Assembly: GCF_000765905.2 (NCBI RefSeq)
Contig: NZ_JRPL02000009.1
Location: 1 to 64,000, forward strand
DNA from: Helicobacter trogontum
Lineage (GTDB): Bacteria > Campylobacterota > Campylobacteria > Campylobacterales > Helicobacteraceae
DNA: 64,000 nucleotides
Reading direction: 5' to 3'
The position numbers and the translations under genes were made by a program. The notes beneath the pieces are model-generated. The model did no database searches, was not told the DNA's origin, and saw only the letters and a program-made list of their open reading frames with translations. Below are positions 17,962-28,306 of the stretch, one piece after another; positions within the stretch are counted from its first letter, which is position 1, and every line of letters starts with the position of its first letter.

Positions 17962-20025
17962 TTGAATTTTTACCGTAATTATATAAAAAAGTATATGCAA
18001 ATATATGATCCTGGCTATCTTAGCTTTGTGTATGCTCTAAAAGCTATGGTAGCTATTAGTATAAGCGCCTTTACACATTACATGCTTTTTGGACAACAAG
18101 TTTTAATTTGGGCAACCATGACACCAATTCAAGTGTTTTTGCTCAATGCAACACTAAGCCAACAAGCCGACAGAAAAACGCATTTATTGGGTTTTGCAGT
18201 ATGCTCTGCCATTGCAGTTGGTTTTTTTACTATACTTGCGGAAAAAGCATTAAATGGTGAGCATAGCTTACTTGATATTTTATGGCTTGCTTGTCCTGTG
18301 TTGCTTTTAAGTTTTGGTGTTGGTATGTCTAGGGCACACTCTATTGACTTATATCGCATGTTTATTCCAGTTGTAGTGAATTCATTGGTTGCAGCTGTAT
18401 ATGTAGATTCTCATGTGATTTTACCTATTTACCAAAGCATGTTTGTGGTATTTAGCGGAGCCATCATTGGCATTGTGATAGGCTTTTTGCTTTTAAATAA
18501 CCCTGGAAATTATGGTAAATATACGCAGGTGTATTATCCTGCTGTGCTAAGCCATTTACAAAATATGGTGAGAAATATTAATTTGCAAAATGAATTTAAT
18601 CGTTATAGAGATTTGACCTTTTCACTCATTCATAATATCAAACAAACATTGCATACAAAATCAAATCTTTATAATGATAGCTACATGATTAAAAACATTA
18701 AACGAGCTATATTTTATATTTATAGAATAGAGGATATTTATTTTATAGTCAATCTTTTGCCAAATTATCACATTGCAAAAAAATATCCATTGCTTCAGCA
18801 TGAAATCATTGAGAATATTAACAGCTTAAGTAAAATCTTTAGCGGTAAGATTCCAAAAATAGAAAGACAACAAGCAGATAAAATACTTAATATAGAAAAT
18901 GCAAATGAAACTGAAAAAGCATTGCAAAATATTTTAAGGGTTTTATATTATAAAATGGAATCTTTTTGTCGTGTGGGGAAGAATCCTGATCCAGCGTTTA
19001 ATCCCCCTGCAAAAAAGAGCTTTAAAAATATTCTTAAAGCATTTGATTATAATAATGTTACTTTTCGATTTAGTGTCAAATATTCTATTGCGATTGGAAT
19101 GTCGCTTATCTTTGCTACACTTTTACATATTAATCGCGGGATTTGGATTAGTATGGGGGTTGTAAGTGTGGTTCGTCCATCGATTGGTGGTATGCAAAAG
19201 GTAAGCTTTGAGTATTTTTTTAGCGCTGTTATAGGTATTGGCGTTGGGGTTGCAATCTCTGTTTTTTCAAACACATATGTGTTTTATTTGCTTTTTGGGC
19301 TACTTGTTTTCTTGGTAGTATATTTACGTGTATTTCCATTTTGGTTATGGTCTGGCTTTATGATGTGTCTTTTTGTCATGATGTATTCTATTATGTATGA
19401 AGACTTTTTGCTTTATGTGTTTGATAGATTGGTTGATATTGGCATTGGAGTTGTGTTTGCAATGGTTGTTTTTCGTGTCGTATTCCCACGTTTTGCACAC
19501 AATCTTCTAAAACCTTTACTGGTAAAACAAGCTGGGCTATTAAAAGATATATGCACGATTATAATAGATTCCAATAGAGAGATAAAGCCGCTTGATAGTC
19601 ATGCAATTCAAACAAAGCATGCAGAATTTTTACATAATGTCGAGGAATTAAAAAATCATTTAAGAGATTCTAAGACCGAGAGGGCAGAGGCTAGCAATCA
19701 AATTGTTGTATATGGTTTTGACTTGATTAATGTTTTAGAATCCTTGATTATTAAAGTGAATGAAATTGCACAAATTTATTCATCAAGCACCTATGACAAA
19801 GATATGAAAGAGATCTATGCAAATGATATTTGTGTGTTACAAGAAAGATTTTTAATGATTGAGAATCTTTTAACAAATAAACCCACTCACTTTAACTTCG
19901 AAGAAAACAATGTATTTCTAGGCAAACAGCACACCCATTTCTCCTGGACCACACATGAAATATTTCAAAGCCAAAATAAACTCTATAATCTTTTAAATGA
20001 AAAGCATATTAGTGCGCCAGAATAA
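17962..20025 (+). CDS. FUSC-family inner-membrane protein
   Basis: A 687-residue protein with two membrane modules, each a cluster of hydrophobic helices (about residues 22-175 and 355-500), separated by a helical cytoplasmic region and followed by a soluble tail. The second module has RGIWISMGVVSVVRPS, typical of FUSC/YccS-type aromatic acid exporters. Translation probably begins at TTG 17962 after AAAAGGAAAG, since no ATG is better placed. Substrate unknown. There is a 165-bp gap from the Nudix gene. Confidence 0.82.
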   Translation: MNFYRNYIKKYMQIYDPGYLSFVYALKAMVAISISAFTHYMLFGQQVLIWATMTPIQVFLLNATLSQQADRKTHLLGFAVCSAIAVGFFTILAEKALNGEHSLLDILWLACPVLLLSFGVGMSRAHSIDLYRMFIPVVVNSLVAAVYVDSHVILPIYQSMFVVFSGAIIGIVIGFLLLNNPGNYGKYTQVYYPAVLSHLQNMVRNINLQNEFNRYRDLTFSLIHNIKQTLHTKSNLYNDSYMIKNIKRAIFYIYRIEDIYFIVNLLPNYHIAKKYPLLQHEIIENINSLSKIFSGKIPKIERQQADKILNIENANETEKALQNILRVLYYKMESFCRVGKNPDPAFNPPAKKSFKNILKAFDYNNVTFRFSVKYSIAIGMSLIFATLLHINRGIWISMGVVSVVRPSIGGMQKVSFEYFFSAVIGIGVGVAISVFSNTYVFYLLFGLLVFLVVYLRVFPFWLWSGFMMCLFVMMYSIMYEDFLLYVFDRLVDIGIGVVFAMVVFRVVFPRFAHNLLKPLLVKQAGLLKDICTIIIDSNREIKPLDSHAIQTKHAEFLHNVEELKNHLRDSKTERAEASNQIVVYGFDLINVLESLIIKVNEIAQIYSSSTYDKDMKEIYANDICVLQERFLMIENLLTNKPTHFNFEENNVFLGKQHTHFSWTTHEIFQSQNKLYNLLNEKHISAPE

Positions 20026-20212
20026 TTATTTGGGAATACATAAGATTTTATCTCTCAAAGAAAGTATACAACTATATAGAAGTGTCATGAAGCTGCGTAA
20101 AAATAATGGATAGAAGGGCTGCGTGAGGTATGTTTGAAGTAATTTTAAAGTAGGGTTTATGTGCAATAAATTACATCTATTCTTGATTTAAATTAGTTTT
20201 AAAAAAATATTT

Positions 20213-20237
20213 TAAAAACTCAAAATTATGTCGATAT
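20213..20237 (+). promoter_or_regulatory. Sigma28 (FliA) promoter of flaA
   Basis: TAAA at 20213-20216 and CGATAT at 20232-20237 are separated by exactly 15 bases, fitting the TAAA-N15-GCCGATAA flagellar sigma28 consensus. The expected start lies near 20245, giving a leader of about 50 bases before flaA. Confidence 0.82.
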
Positions 20238-20297
20238 GAGAGTAACAAGCAAGGATGCTTGGGATATTTTTACAATATTATTCACAAGGAGTGAAAA

Positions 20298-21848
20298 ATG
20301 GCTTTTCAAGTCAATACTAATATTAATGCGTTAAATGCGCATGTGCAGAATGTTGTTACCCAAAGAGGTTTGAAAGATTCTTTGGAAAAGTTAAGTTCAG
20401 GTTTGAGAATCAACAAGGCAGCAGATGATGCTTCTGGCATGATCATTGCAGATAGCTTGAGAGGTCAAGCAAGTGCATTAGGTCAAGCTATTGCAAACAC
20501 AAATGATGCTATGGGGATTATTCAAATTGCTGATAAAGCAATGGATGAGCAACTTAAAATTCTTGATACTGTGAAAGTGAAAGCTACACAAGCAGCACAA
20601 GATGGACAGACTACTGAATCAAGAAGAGCGATTCAATCAGATATTGTACGCCTTATCCAAGGTCTTGATATGATTGGAAACACTACTTCTTTCAATGGTC
20701 AGAAGTTACTATCTGGTTCTTTTACAAACAAAGAATTCCAAGTTGGTGCTTATTCAAATGAATCTATTAAAGCTTCAATTGGTGCAACAACAAGTGATAA
20801 AATCGGGCAAGTAAGAATTATGACAGGTGGGCTAATTACAGCATCTGGAACAGTAAGCACAGTTTTCAAAAACGTGGATGGTGTGAATGATGTGAAATTG
20901 CAATCTGTTAAGATTTCTACAAGCGTTGGCACAGGTATTGGTGTATTAGCTGAAGTTATCAATAAAAGTTCAGATAAAACAGGTATCAGAGCAGTAGCAA
21001 ATGTTATCTCAACTTCTGATGAGGCGGTAAAGTCTGGAACAATGTCAAATGTTATTATTAATGGTATTACACTTGGTGATATTAATGACATTAAAGCTGG
21101 TGACTCCGATGGTCGTTTGGTGCAAGCATTTAATGCAGCAACAAACCAAACAGGTGTTGAGGCTTTTACCGATGAGAGAGGGCGATTAACATTGCGAAGC
21201 ACTGATGGTCGTGGTATCAAGATTTCTATTGGTAAAAACGAAAAAGGTCAAAGTGGCAAAGTGCCTGATGTGGCAGTGAAATCTATGAATGGTGGTCAAA
21301 AGCTTGAAGGTAAGGGCTCTGAAAACTATGGACGCTTATCTCTTAGCAGACTAGATTCTAGAGATATTATTGTAATGTCTGGTGCTGATGCGAAAAACAC
21401 TTATAAGGCTTTAGGTTTTGACAACAAGAGCGTTGCAAAAACAGTTGTGAATTTGCGTGATACTATGGGTGCGTTTAACAAAGATGTTAAAAGTGCTGCT
21501 GGTGCGAACTTCAATGCTGTTGTAGCAAGTGGTGGTGCAGAGCTTGGTGCTGGTGTTACTACTTTAAGAGGAGCTATGGTTGTTATGGATATTGCTGAAT
21601 CTGCAACTAAGATTCTAGATAGAATTCGTGCGGATTTAGGTTCTGTTCAAGGACAAATGATTTCAACTGTGAATAACATTTCTGTAACACAAGTAAATGT
21701 TAAAGCAGCTGAAAGCAATATTAGAGAGGTAGATTTTGCTCAAGAATCTGCAAACTTTAATAAACTCAATATTCTTGCACAATCTGGTAGCTATGCATTG
21801 AGTCAGGCAAACGCTGTGCAACAAAACATCTTGAGACTTTTAAGCTAG
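20298..21848 (+). CDS. flaA: Major flagellin FlaA
   Basis: A 516-residue flagellin closely resembling H. pylori Fla[18 protein letters not shown] at the start, [20 protein letters not shown] in the D0/D1 helix, and [31 protein letters not shown] at the end. The central D2/D3 region (about 200-420) is the variable surface-exposed part. It forms most of the filament. The ribosome site AAGGAG precedes the ATG. Transcription is probably by sigma28 under FlgM control. A second flagellin, FlaB, lies about 7 kb downstream on the same strand. Confidence 0.98.
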   Translation: MAFQVNTNINALNAHVQNVVTQRGLKDSLEKLSSGLRINKAADDASGMIIADSLRGQASALGQAIANTNDAMGIIQIADKAMDEQLKILDTVKVKATQAAQDGQTTESRRAIQSDIVRLIQGLDMIGNTTSFNGQKLLSGSFTNKEFQVGAYSNESIKASIGATTSDKIGQVRIMTGGLITASGTVSTVFKNVDGVNDVKLQSVKISTSVGTGIGVLAEVINKSSDKTGIRAVANVISTSDEAVKSGTMSNVIINGITLGDINDIKAGDSDGRLVQAFNAATNQTGVEAFTDERGRLTLRSTDGRGIKISIGKNEKGQSGKVPDVAVKSMNGGQKLEGKGSENYGRLSLSRLDSRDIIVMSGADAKNTYKALGFDNKSVAKTVVNLRDTMGAFNKDVKSAAGANFNAVVASGGAELGAGVTTLRGAMVVMDIAESATKILDRIRADLGSVQGQMISTVNNISVTQVNVKAAESNIREVDFAQESANFNKLNILAQSGSYALSQANAVQQNILRLLS

Positions 21849-21878
21849 TCTTGACTGGTAACAAGTTTTAATGATGTC

Positions 21879-21950
21879 GCCTATTTACAATAGGCAGTAA
21901 TTCCAAGTTTACATCTCCTTGCTCTCCCCATATCTTAATGGATATGGGGG
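21879..21950 (+). terminator. Two hairpins downstream of flaA
   Basis: GCCTATT-TAC-AATAGGC (21879-21895) and CCCCATATC-TTAATG-GATATGGGG (21926-21949) follow the flaA stop codon. Neither has an immediate T-run, so they may act as mRNA-stabilising 3' structures rather than simple intrinsic terminators. Confidence 0.55.
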
Positions 21951-22173
21951 TGCCTAGCAACTCTTTAATTTACAATCTACTTTCATCTATATGTTCTATT
22001 TTTATAATCACACACTATTTTTTATAAATATTTTTGCTTGTAATCTGTTCTATGTGTTTTGTAGGTAAAAAATCAGATAATGTAAAGTAGAAGCCTATAA
22101 GATATTATATTTTTTGTTATAATCTTACTTTATTGTTCGAAATGATATTTATATTATATAAAAAGGAAAAATA
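21951..22173. other. Intergenic region flaA to gpmI
   Basis: Together with the preceding hairpins this makes a gap of about 325 bp. It holds no visible gene. AAAAGGA just upstream of 22174 is the gpmI ribosome site. Confidence 0.5.
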
Positions 22174-23703
22174 GTGCAAAAAGTTGTCCTTATTATTACA
22201 GATGGCATTGGATATAGCGAGAAGACAGAATATAATGCTTTTTTTCATGCTAAAAAGCCACATTATGATTATCTTTTTCAACACGTTCCACATTCACTTA
22301 TTAGCACCTATGGGTTAAGTGTTGGATTACCAGAAGGGCAGATGGGAAACTCTGAGGTGGGGCATATGAGTTTAGGAAGTGGGCGTATCCTCTATCAAGA
22401 TTTGGTAAAAATTAATACCGCTTTGCAGGATCAAAGCATTAAATCTAATAAAGCATTTAATACAATAATAGATTCTGTGCAGACATTACATCTATGTGTA
22501 TTGGCAAGTGATGGCGGTGTGCATTCGCATATTAATCATTTGAAATCTTTAGCATTATTAGCAAAAGAGCGACAAAAGAAAGTATGGTTGCATTTAATCA
22601 CGGATGGCAGAGATGTAAAACCCCAAAGTTTTCTTTCTCATTTAGAAACATTACAAGATATTTTATGTGATCATATCCAAATTGGCAGTATTTGCGGGAG
22701 ATTCTATGCTATGGATAGAGATAAGCGGTGGGATAGGGTGCAATGTGCATTTGATGTGCTTGCTTATGGAGAGAATCCACAGACTTGCAGTATAGAGTCT
22801 TATATACAGAGGCATTATGATGAAGGAATCTTTGATGAGTTTATAAAGCCTGCTAGCTTTAATGGTTATACTGGTTTTAAGGCATATGAAAGTCAAGATG
22901 ACCAAGATTTTATTAATGTATCAAACTTAGATTCAAGCACAGAGGGATTTATCTTTGTGAATTATCGCAGTGATAGAGCAAGAGAGATTGTTGCAAGTTT
23001 GGGTTTAAAAAGCTTTAGCGAATTTCCTAGGAAGTTTTTCCCAAATCTTTTTGTAGGATGTATGTGCGAGTATGATGAAAGTTTTCCTTTCCCTATTCTT
23101 TTTCCAAAAGATAAAGTGCAAAATACAATTGCTGAGATTCTAAGTAAACAAGGGTTAAAACAAGCTCATATTGCAGAAACAGAGAAATATGCGCATGTAA
23201 CCTTCTTTTTTAATGGTGGTAGAGAAGAAGAATGGGAAGGGGAAACACGGCTGCTAATAGAATCTCCAAAGGTAAAAACCTATGATTTGAAGCCAGAGAT
23301 GAGTGCTAGAGAAGTGGGTGATGGTGTATGTGAGTTTATCACTCAAGGATATGATTTTATTGTGGTGAATTTTGCTAATGGCGATATGGTGGGGCATACA
23401 GGTAATTTTGAAGCTGCAATTAAAGCCGTTGAAGCAGTGGATAGTGAAATCGCAAAGATATGGAATCTTGCAAAGCAAAAGGGATATAGCATTATAATGA
23501 CAAGTGATCATGGTAATTGCGAAGAAATGAAAGATTCTAATCTCAAACCTTTGACAAATCATACAATTGGTGATGTATTTTGTTTTGTAGATTCTAGTGG
23601 TGTGGATTCAATAGATAATGGCGCATTAAGTAACATTGCTCCCACTATATTAAAGCTTATGGAAATTCCTATCCCAAGTGAAATGGACAAGCCATTATTT
23701 TAA
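22174..23703 (+). CDS. gpmI: 2,3-bisphosphoglycerate-independent phosphoglycerate mutase
   Basis: A 509-residue glycolytic and gluconeogenic enzyme interconverting 3- and 2-phosphoglycerate. It starts with GTG after AAAAGGAAAAATA. Alkaline-phosphatase-superfamily motifs are clear: ITDGIGY with the first metal-binding Asp, QMGNSEVGH with the phosphoserine nucleophile, [29 protein letters not shown] and SDHGNCEEM. Length and motif order match the manganese-dependent iPGM family. It is transcribed alone between flaA and the convergent ruvA. Confidence 0.97.
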   Translation: MQKVVLIITDGIGYSEKTEYNAFFHAKKPHYDYLFQHVPHSLISTYGLSVGLPEGQMGNSEVGHMSLGSGRILYQDLVKINTALQDQSIKSNKAFNTIIDSVQTLHLCVLASDGGVHSHINHLKSLALLAKERQKKVWLHLITDGRDVKPQSFLSHLETLQDILCDHIQIGSICGRFYAMDRDKRWDRVQCAFDVLAYGENPQTCSIESYIQRHYDEGIFDEFIKPASFNGYTGFKAYESQDDQDFINVSNLDSSTEGFIFVNYRSDRAREIVASLGLKSFSEFPRKFFPNLFVGCMCEYDESFPFPILFPKDKVQNTIAEILSKQGLKQAHIAETEKYAHVTFFFNGGREEEWEGETRLLIESPKVKTYDLKPEMSAREVGDGVCEFITQGYDFIVVNFANGDMVGHTGNFEAAIKAVEAVDSEIAKIWNLAKQKGYSIIMTSDHGNCEEMKDSNLKPLTNHTIGDVFCFVDSSGVDSIDNGALSNIAPTILKLMEIPIPSEMDKPLF

Positions 23704-24018
23704 TTTATGATCTTTGTGAAAAATAGTTTATTGTTTTTCCGTGACTCTAGAAGGTTAATAAAGCTGTATCGCAGATATTTTATTACAATTTGCTTAGATT
23801 TTATTTGCATCAAGGATATAATATATAAGCCCTTGCATTGGCGGTTTATTACATAGACATTTATGATGTTTTATATTTGTGTCAAGGGCTTAGGCAATGT
23901 GAGTTAAATTTTTATATATGCAAATGACAGAGTAGGCCTAAGGAGTTATCTTTTATAATAGATAAATATGAGGCATAAATGATTTGCATTATTTAGTTTT
24001 ATGTAGCCATGCTAAAAA
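23704..24018. other. Convergent intergenic region gpmI / ruvA with a long-range inverted repeat
   Basis: No gene seen. AAGCCCTTG (23827-23835) and CAAGGGCTT (23883-23891) form a perfect 9-bp inverted repeat separated by 47 bases. This could be the base stem of a small RNA or a shared terminator structure. Confidence 0.4.
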
Positions 24019-24588
24019 TTAACTTTTACCTAATGTTTGCAAGAGGGCTTTTACCATGTCATTTGGCTGCATTTGCAATATATCTTCGCTTAGTGTCTGT
24101 AAAGCTTGTGTAATTTGTGTATCTTTGAAACCCAGTGCATTTAAGGCTTCATGAGCCAACTGTACATTTACATTGTTTGGTGCTTGTATATTTTGCGTAT
24201 AATTAGCCAATTCGAGCATAATTTTTCCAGCAACTTTTGCACCAACGCCTTTTACACTTTTAAGTGCAGCAAGATTGTTTGTTTGCACAATAGCAAGAAA
24301 TTGATCCGCAGAATAGTTTGATAGAATCATTAGGGCAATCTTTGCACCAACGCCATTTACTTTCAATAGCTGCAAAAATATCTCTCGTTCACTACGCGTT
24401 TCAAATCCATATAATAAATGGGAATCTTCTCGGATAACTTCAGCAATTTCAAGTGTTACATGTGTTTTATTTTGTAGTGCAACACTTGTAAGCAATGAAA
24501 TCTCAATCATATAAGTAATACCAGAGACTTCTAACTCTACACTTGTTGGTAAAAGTTTCTCTATATTTCCCTTTAATCTTACAATCAT
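24019..24588 (-). CDS. ruvA: Holliday junction branch-migration protein RuvA
   Basis: A 189-residue protein with the RuvA layout: an OB-fold N-terminal domain (MIVRLKGNIEKL, residues 1-64), paired helix-hairpin-helix motifs (LLKVNGVGAKIALMIL and AALKSVKGVGAKVAGKIMLEL, about 72-125), and a C-terminal RuvB-binding three-helix domain (about 140-189, HEALNALGFKDTQITQAL). It tetramerises on Holliday junctions and recruits RuvB. Ribosome site AAGGAC. It stands about 200 bp from dcuA on the same strand. Confidence 0.96.
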   Translation of the reverse strand: MIVRLKGNIEKLLPTSVELEVSGITYMIEISLLTSVALQNKTHVTLEIAEVIREDSHLLYGFETRSEREIFLQLLKVNGVGAKIALMILSNYSADQFLAIVQTNNLAALKSVKGVGAKVAGKIMLELANYTQNIQAPNNVNVQLAHEALNALGFKDTQITQALQTLSEDILQMQPNDMVKALLQTLGKS

Positions 24589-24786
24589 TATGTGTCCTTA
24601 GCTTTTAGTATAAATATAAATCGCTATATATGATGGAAGCGGATATATCTCATACAAGATGTATGTTATCAATGTTTGGGTTACATGTTCAAATAAAAGC
24701 AATGCAATAAAGCACTTTTAAGTGGGTTTATTTTGTATAAACCCAAAAAATTAAATTATGCTGTATTATTATGGAGATAGTCCATT

Positions 24787-26529
24787 TTAAGCAAACATTG
24801 GTGCAACAATAAAGCCCAAAGCAACTGCAAATGCAACTGCAATAATACCAGGCAGTATGAAGCTGTGGTTGAAAACAAACTTACCAATACGCGTCGAACC
24901 AGTGTCATCCATCTGCACTGCACCAAGAAGTGTTGGATAGGTAGGAAGCACAAATAACGCTGAAACAGCAGCAAAGCTCGCTACCAATATATATGCAGAA
25001 TCTGCATTTGTAGCATTAATGCCAAGCGCAGCAATAACGACAGGCATAATTGCCTTAGCTGTAGCTGCTTGAGAGTAAAGCAGCATGCTTGCAAAGAAAA
25101 GTGCTACCGCTAAAAGTGCAGGATAATCACCTACTAGCTTACCAGCTAGATTCCCAATCTCTTCCTTGTAACCATCAACAAAAGTGTTGCCAAGCCAAGC
25201 CACGCCTAAAACGCACACACATGCTGTCATACCAGCCTTAAAAGTGCTTGCATCAAGCAATTTGCCTGTTTCTACTTTACAGAAAATCACAATTAGAGTT
25301 GCAATCATTAGCATAAAACTCATAATTGCTCCATCGCGTGGTAACCGCACTGGGTCAATGTAGCTTTTTACCATTACGGAGAGATCAGCCAAGACCCCAT
25401 CTTTTTTTGCAAAATCGGGCAAGATGCTAACAAGATTCTTGCTTAGTGAATCTAGTCGAGATTCTATTAGCTCAATGGCTTTTTTGTTTTGCTCATTTTT
25501 AGCAATAGACTCAATCTCGACCTTTGCAGTAGTAAAGGCGCTCTGAAGTTTTTGTATTTCATTTGGATTTGCCTTAATTGCCGGGATAGAATCGATATAG
25601 ACTTTTTTTACCATTTCTAGTGGTGCAGCAAGGTTTTGCTTTTCTGCTTTGAGTTGCTCAACATCTGTTATTGCAAGAAGATTATTGGCATCACGTGTGA
25701 TCAAATCTAGCTCTTTATCCACATATACAGGGATATTTTTGCTCACAAAATTTAACATTGGTTGTCGCACAACATCAGATATTGAAGTTGCATAAACAAC
25801 CACGCAAAGCACACCTGCAAGGAAAATCCCAACACTTAATTTCGCTCCTTTTCTTAGCTCAATATGTGCTGCTCCATTTGTTGGTTTAACAAGCCCAGCT
25901 TTCAATCGCTCTTGATATACAGGATCTTTGCTTAAATCAAGCGGAAAAAATTTGCTCACCACAAAAGCAGTTAACATACACGCACTAAAAGTTGTGATAA
26001 GCCATACTAAAAGTAAAGTGGGGTAACTCCAACCAAATGGTTCTAATACTCCAGTCATATATACCACAGCTGCACTTACTGGACTTGCAGTAATGGCAAT
26101 TTGACTTGAAACAACAGCAATTGAGAGAGGCGCTGAAGGCTTAACATTTTGCTCCTTTGCTACCTCTACAATCACAGGAATCATAGAGAATGCAGTATGT
26201 CCAGTCCCTGCTAAAAACGTCAAGAAGTAGGTAACAGTTGGAGCAAGATAATTAATATATTTTGGATTTTTTCTTAGAATCTTTTCTGCTACCTGTACCA
26301 TATAGTCTAGCCCACCAGCAAGTTGCATCGCTGCAATCGCTGCAATAACAGACATAATAATAAGAATAACATCCCAAGGAATAGCACCTGGCTTCATGCC
26401 CAATAAGAGACAAAGCACGACTACACCAAATCCACCAGCATAGCCAATCGCCATGCCACCAAGCCGAATTCCGATAAAAATAGCTCCAAGTAATACGGCA
26501 ACTTGAAGTATAAGCACTAATATTTCCAT
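24787..26529 (-). CDS. dcuA: Anaerobic C4-dicarboxylate transporter DcuA, with an internal insertion
   Basis: A Dcu-family antiporter for aspartate, fumarate, malate and succinate. The N-terminal half (GGMAIGYAGGFGV, FLAGTGHTAFSMIPVI, ITASPVSAAVVYM) and the C-terminal half (SQAATAKAIMPVV, FVLPTYPTLLGAVQMDDTGSTRIG) are typical. At 580 residues it is about 140 longer than usual DcuA. The excess is a single hydrophilic, helix-rich block (about residues 262-395) between two membrane segments. Located downstream of aspA on the same strand, it probably imports aspartate and exchanges succinate for fumarate respiration. AAAGGA precedes the ATG. Confidence 0.94.
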   Translation of the reverse strand: MEILVLILQVAVLLGAIFIGIRLGGMAIGYAGGFGVVVLCLLLGMKPGAIPWDVILIIMSVIAAIAAMQLAGGLDYMVQVAEKILRKNPKYINYLAPTVTYFLTFLAGTGHTAFSMIPVIVEVAKEQNVKPSAPLSIAVVSSQIAITASPVSAAVVYMTGVLEPFGWSYPTLLLVWLITTFSACMLTAFVVSKFFPLDLSKDPVYQERLKAGLVKPTNGAAHIELRKGAKLSVGIFLAGVLCVVVYATSISDVVRQPMLNFVSKNIPVYVDKELDLITRDANNLLAITDVEQLKAEKQNLAAPLEMVKKVYIDSIPAIKANPNEIQKLQSAFTTAKVEIESIAKNEQNKKAIELIESRLDSLSKNLVSILPDFAKKDGVLADLSVMVKSYIDPVRLPRDGAIMSFMLMIATLIVIFCKVETGKLLDASTFKAGMTACVCVLGVAWLGNTFVDGYKEEIGNLAGKLVGDYPALLAVALFFASMLLYSQAATAKAIMPVVIAALGINATNADSAYILVASFAAVSALFVLPTYPTLLGAVQMDDTGSTRIGKFVFNHSFILPGIIAVAFAVALGFIVAPMFA

Positions 26530-26550
26530 ATTAATCCTTTAAAATTTGCA

Positions 26551-26736
26551 CTATCCTTCTGGTGATTTCAGTGGATTTACAGGTATTGGGCGGTCTTGTT
26601 GCCACGAGTTGCCTAAGGGCAGGTAGGTTGCTATCACGTTTCTAAGCAATTTCTCTGCTCTGTGTTTGAGATCCACATAAAATCGCTTTAAAGATACTGC
26701 TGCATTATTTCGTGTTATTGAATCTAAAATACCAAT
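26551..26736 (-). pseudogene. 61-codon open frame lacking a start codon, between aspA and dcuA
   Basis: Between stop codons at 26739 and 26551 the minus strand is open for 61 codons and reads like protein (for example RFYVDLKHRAEKLLRNVI, then WQQDRPIPVNPLKSPEG), but it has no ATG or TTG near its beginning. The base composition is less AT-rich than other gaps. Upstream, another frame is also open (YPKHSKINKNHPKGFCKLDW). It may be a gene remnant or part of a dispersed repeat. I do not recognise the product. Confidence 0.3.
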
Positions 26737-26866
26737 CTAACTTACAAAAGCCTTTTGGGTGATTTTTGTTTATTTTGGAATGTTTGGGGTAGGGCGATGT
26801 CTTGAGTGATCAAGAATAAGCCACGCCAAACAATCGCATAAAAAACACTAAAAGACTAATACAGCC

Positions 26867-28306
26867 TTATGCAAAAGGCGAATTTTTTTGGAACTTTGCC
26901 TTATCTTCAGCACTCATATGAGGATTAAGCATATTTTGTGGTTGAAAGATTTCATCAAGCTGCTCTTTGCTTAAGAGTTTGCGTTCAAGTGCAATGTCTT
27001 TAACGGGTTTGCCAGTTTGTAAAGATTCTTTGGCGATGGAAGCTGAGTTTTCGTAACCAATATAAGGGTTTAATGCAGTAACAATGCCTATGCTGTTGTA
27101 TACAAAATCACTGCATACTTTTTCATTTGCTGTGATTCCATCGACACATTTGCTTGCTAAAGTAAGCATTGCGTTTCTCATCATAGAGATAGAGTTAAAT
27201 AATCCATAAGCAATTACAGGTTCAAATACATTAAGCTGTAGTTGTCCGCCTTCACTCGCAAAACTTACGGTTACATCATTACCAATAACTGCATAGCACA
27301 CTTGATTGACTACTTCTGGAATTACAGGGTTGACTTTACCAGGCATGATAGAACTTCCAGGTTGCATTTTGGGAAGATTAATCTCATTTAGTCCTGCACG
27401 CGGTCCAGAGCTTAAAAGACGCAAGTCATTACATACCTTAGAGAGTTTTACTGCTACTCTTTTTAAAACACCGCTTACTTGCACGTATGCACCAGTGTCT
27501 TGTGTTGCCTCTATCAAATCATCAGCTGTCTTGAATGGATGTCCTGTTACTTCACAAAGCTTCTTTTGTACAATCTTTGGATAATCTGGATGAGAGTTTA
27601 TACCTGTACCAATTGCTGTACCACCCATATTAATTTCTGTAACAAGAGATCGTGCTTCAAGCACACGTGCAATGTCTTCGCCCATCATTACCGCAAATGT
27701 GTGAAACTCTTGCCCTAGAGTCATAGGCACAGCATCTTGAAGCTGTGTACGCCCCATTTTAAGTACATTTTTAAATTCTTGAGCCTTTTTCTCAAAAGAT
27801 TTTTGAAGCACTTCCATATCTTTTGCGAGAGCTGAAAGCTCATCATAAAGAGCTACATGGATAGCGGTAGGGTAGGAGTCATTAGTGGATTGTGAGAGAT
27901 TAACATGATCATTTGGATGGCAGTATTGATACTCACCTTTTTTGTATCCCATAATTTCTAGTGCAAGGTTTGCTACTACTTCGTTGGTGTTCATATTTGT
28001 GCTAGTTCCAGCTCCGCCTTGAATCATATCTACGACAAATTGATCTCTTAGTTCGCCATCAATGATTCTATCGCATGCTTTGCAGATAGCATCTTTCTTC
28101 TTATCATCAAGCAATTGAAGCTCATTGTTTGCCAAAGCAGCTGCTTTTTTTACTTGAGCAAATGCTTTAATAAAGCTTGGATAGCTACTGAGTTTATCGC
28201 CTGTAATATTGAAGTTTTGCAACGCCCTAAAAGTTTGCACACCATAATACACATCATTAGAGATCTCTAATTCTCCGATAAAGTCATGTTCTACACGTTT
28301 TTCCAT
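26867..28306 (-). CDS. aspA: Aspartate ammonia-lyase
   Basis: Converts aspartate to fumarate and ammonia. The start is placed at ATG 28306 (MEKRVEHDFIGELEI), preceded by GGAG; the frame continues upstream to TTG 28378 but without a ribosome site. The product is about 479 residues. Superfamily signature motifs are GGAGTSTNMNTNEV, SQSTNDSYPTA, GRTQLQDAVPMTLG, GTAIGTGINS and the flexible catalytic loop GSSIMPGKVNPVIPE. With dcuA 337 bp downstream it forms the aspartate-to-fumarate supply route. Confidence 0.97.
   Translation of the reverse strand: MEKRVEHDFIGELEISNDVYYGVQTFRALQNFNITGDKLSSYPSFIKAFAQVKKAAALANNELQLLDDKKKDAICKACDRIIDGELRDQFVVDMIQGGAGTSTNMNTNEVVANLALEIMGYKKGEYQYCHPNDHVNLSQSTNDSYPTAIHVALYDELSALAKDMEVLQKSFEKKAQEFKNVLKMGRTQLQDAVPMTLGQEFHTFAVMMGEDIARVLEARSLVTEINMGGTAIGTGINSHPDYPKIVQKKLCEVTGHPFKTADDLIEATQDTGAYVQVSGVLKRVAVKLSKVCNDLRLLSSGPRAGLNEINLPKMQPGSSIMPGKVNPVIPEVVNQVCYAVIGNDVTVSFASEGGQLQLNVFEPVIAYGLFNSISMMRNAMLTLASKCVDGITANEKVCSDFVYNSIGIVTALNPYIGYENSASIAKESLQTGKPVKDIALERKLLSKEQLDEIFQPQNMLNPHMSAEDKAKFQKNSPFA

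Noticed and set aside
20750-21220. Long minus-strand frame (156 codons) inside flaA
   Set aside because: Antisense shadow of the repetitive flagellin coding sequence; no ribosome site, and the plus frame is certain.
24724-24750. GGGTTTAT/ATAAACCC hairpin near the dcuA 3' end as a terminator
   Set aside because: The adjacent run of six A lies on the wrong side for the minus-strand gene, and no T-run follows for either strand; left undecided.
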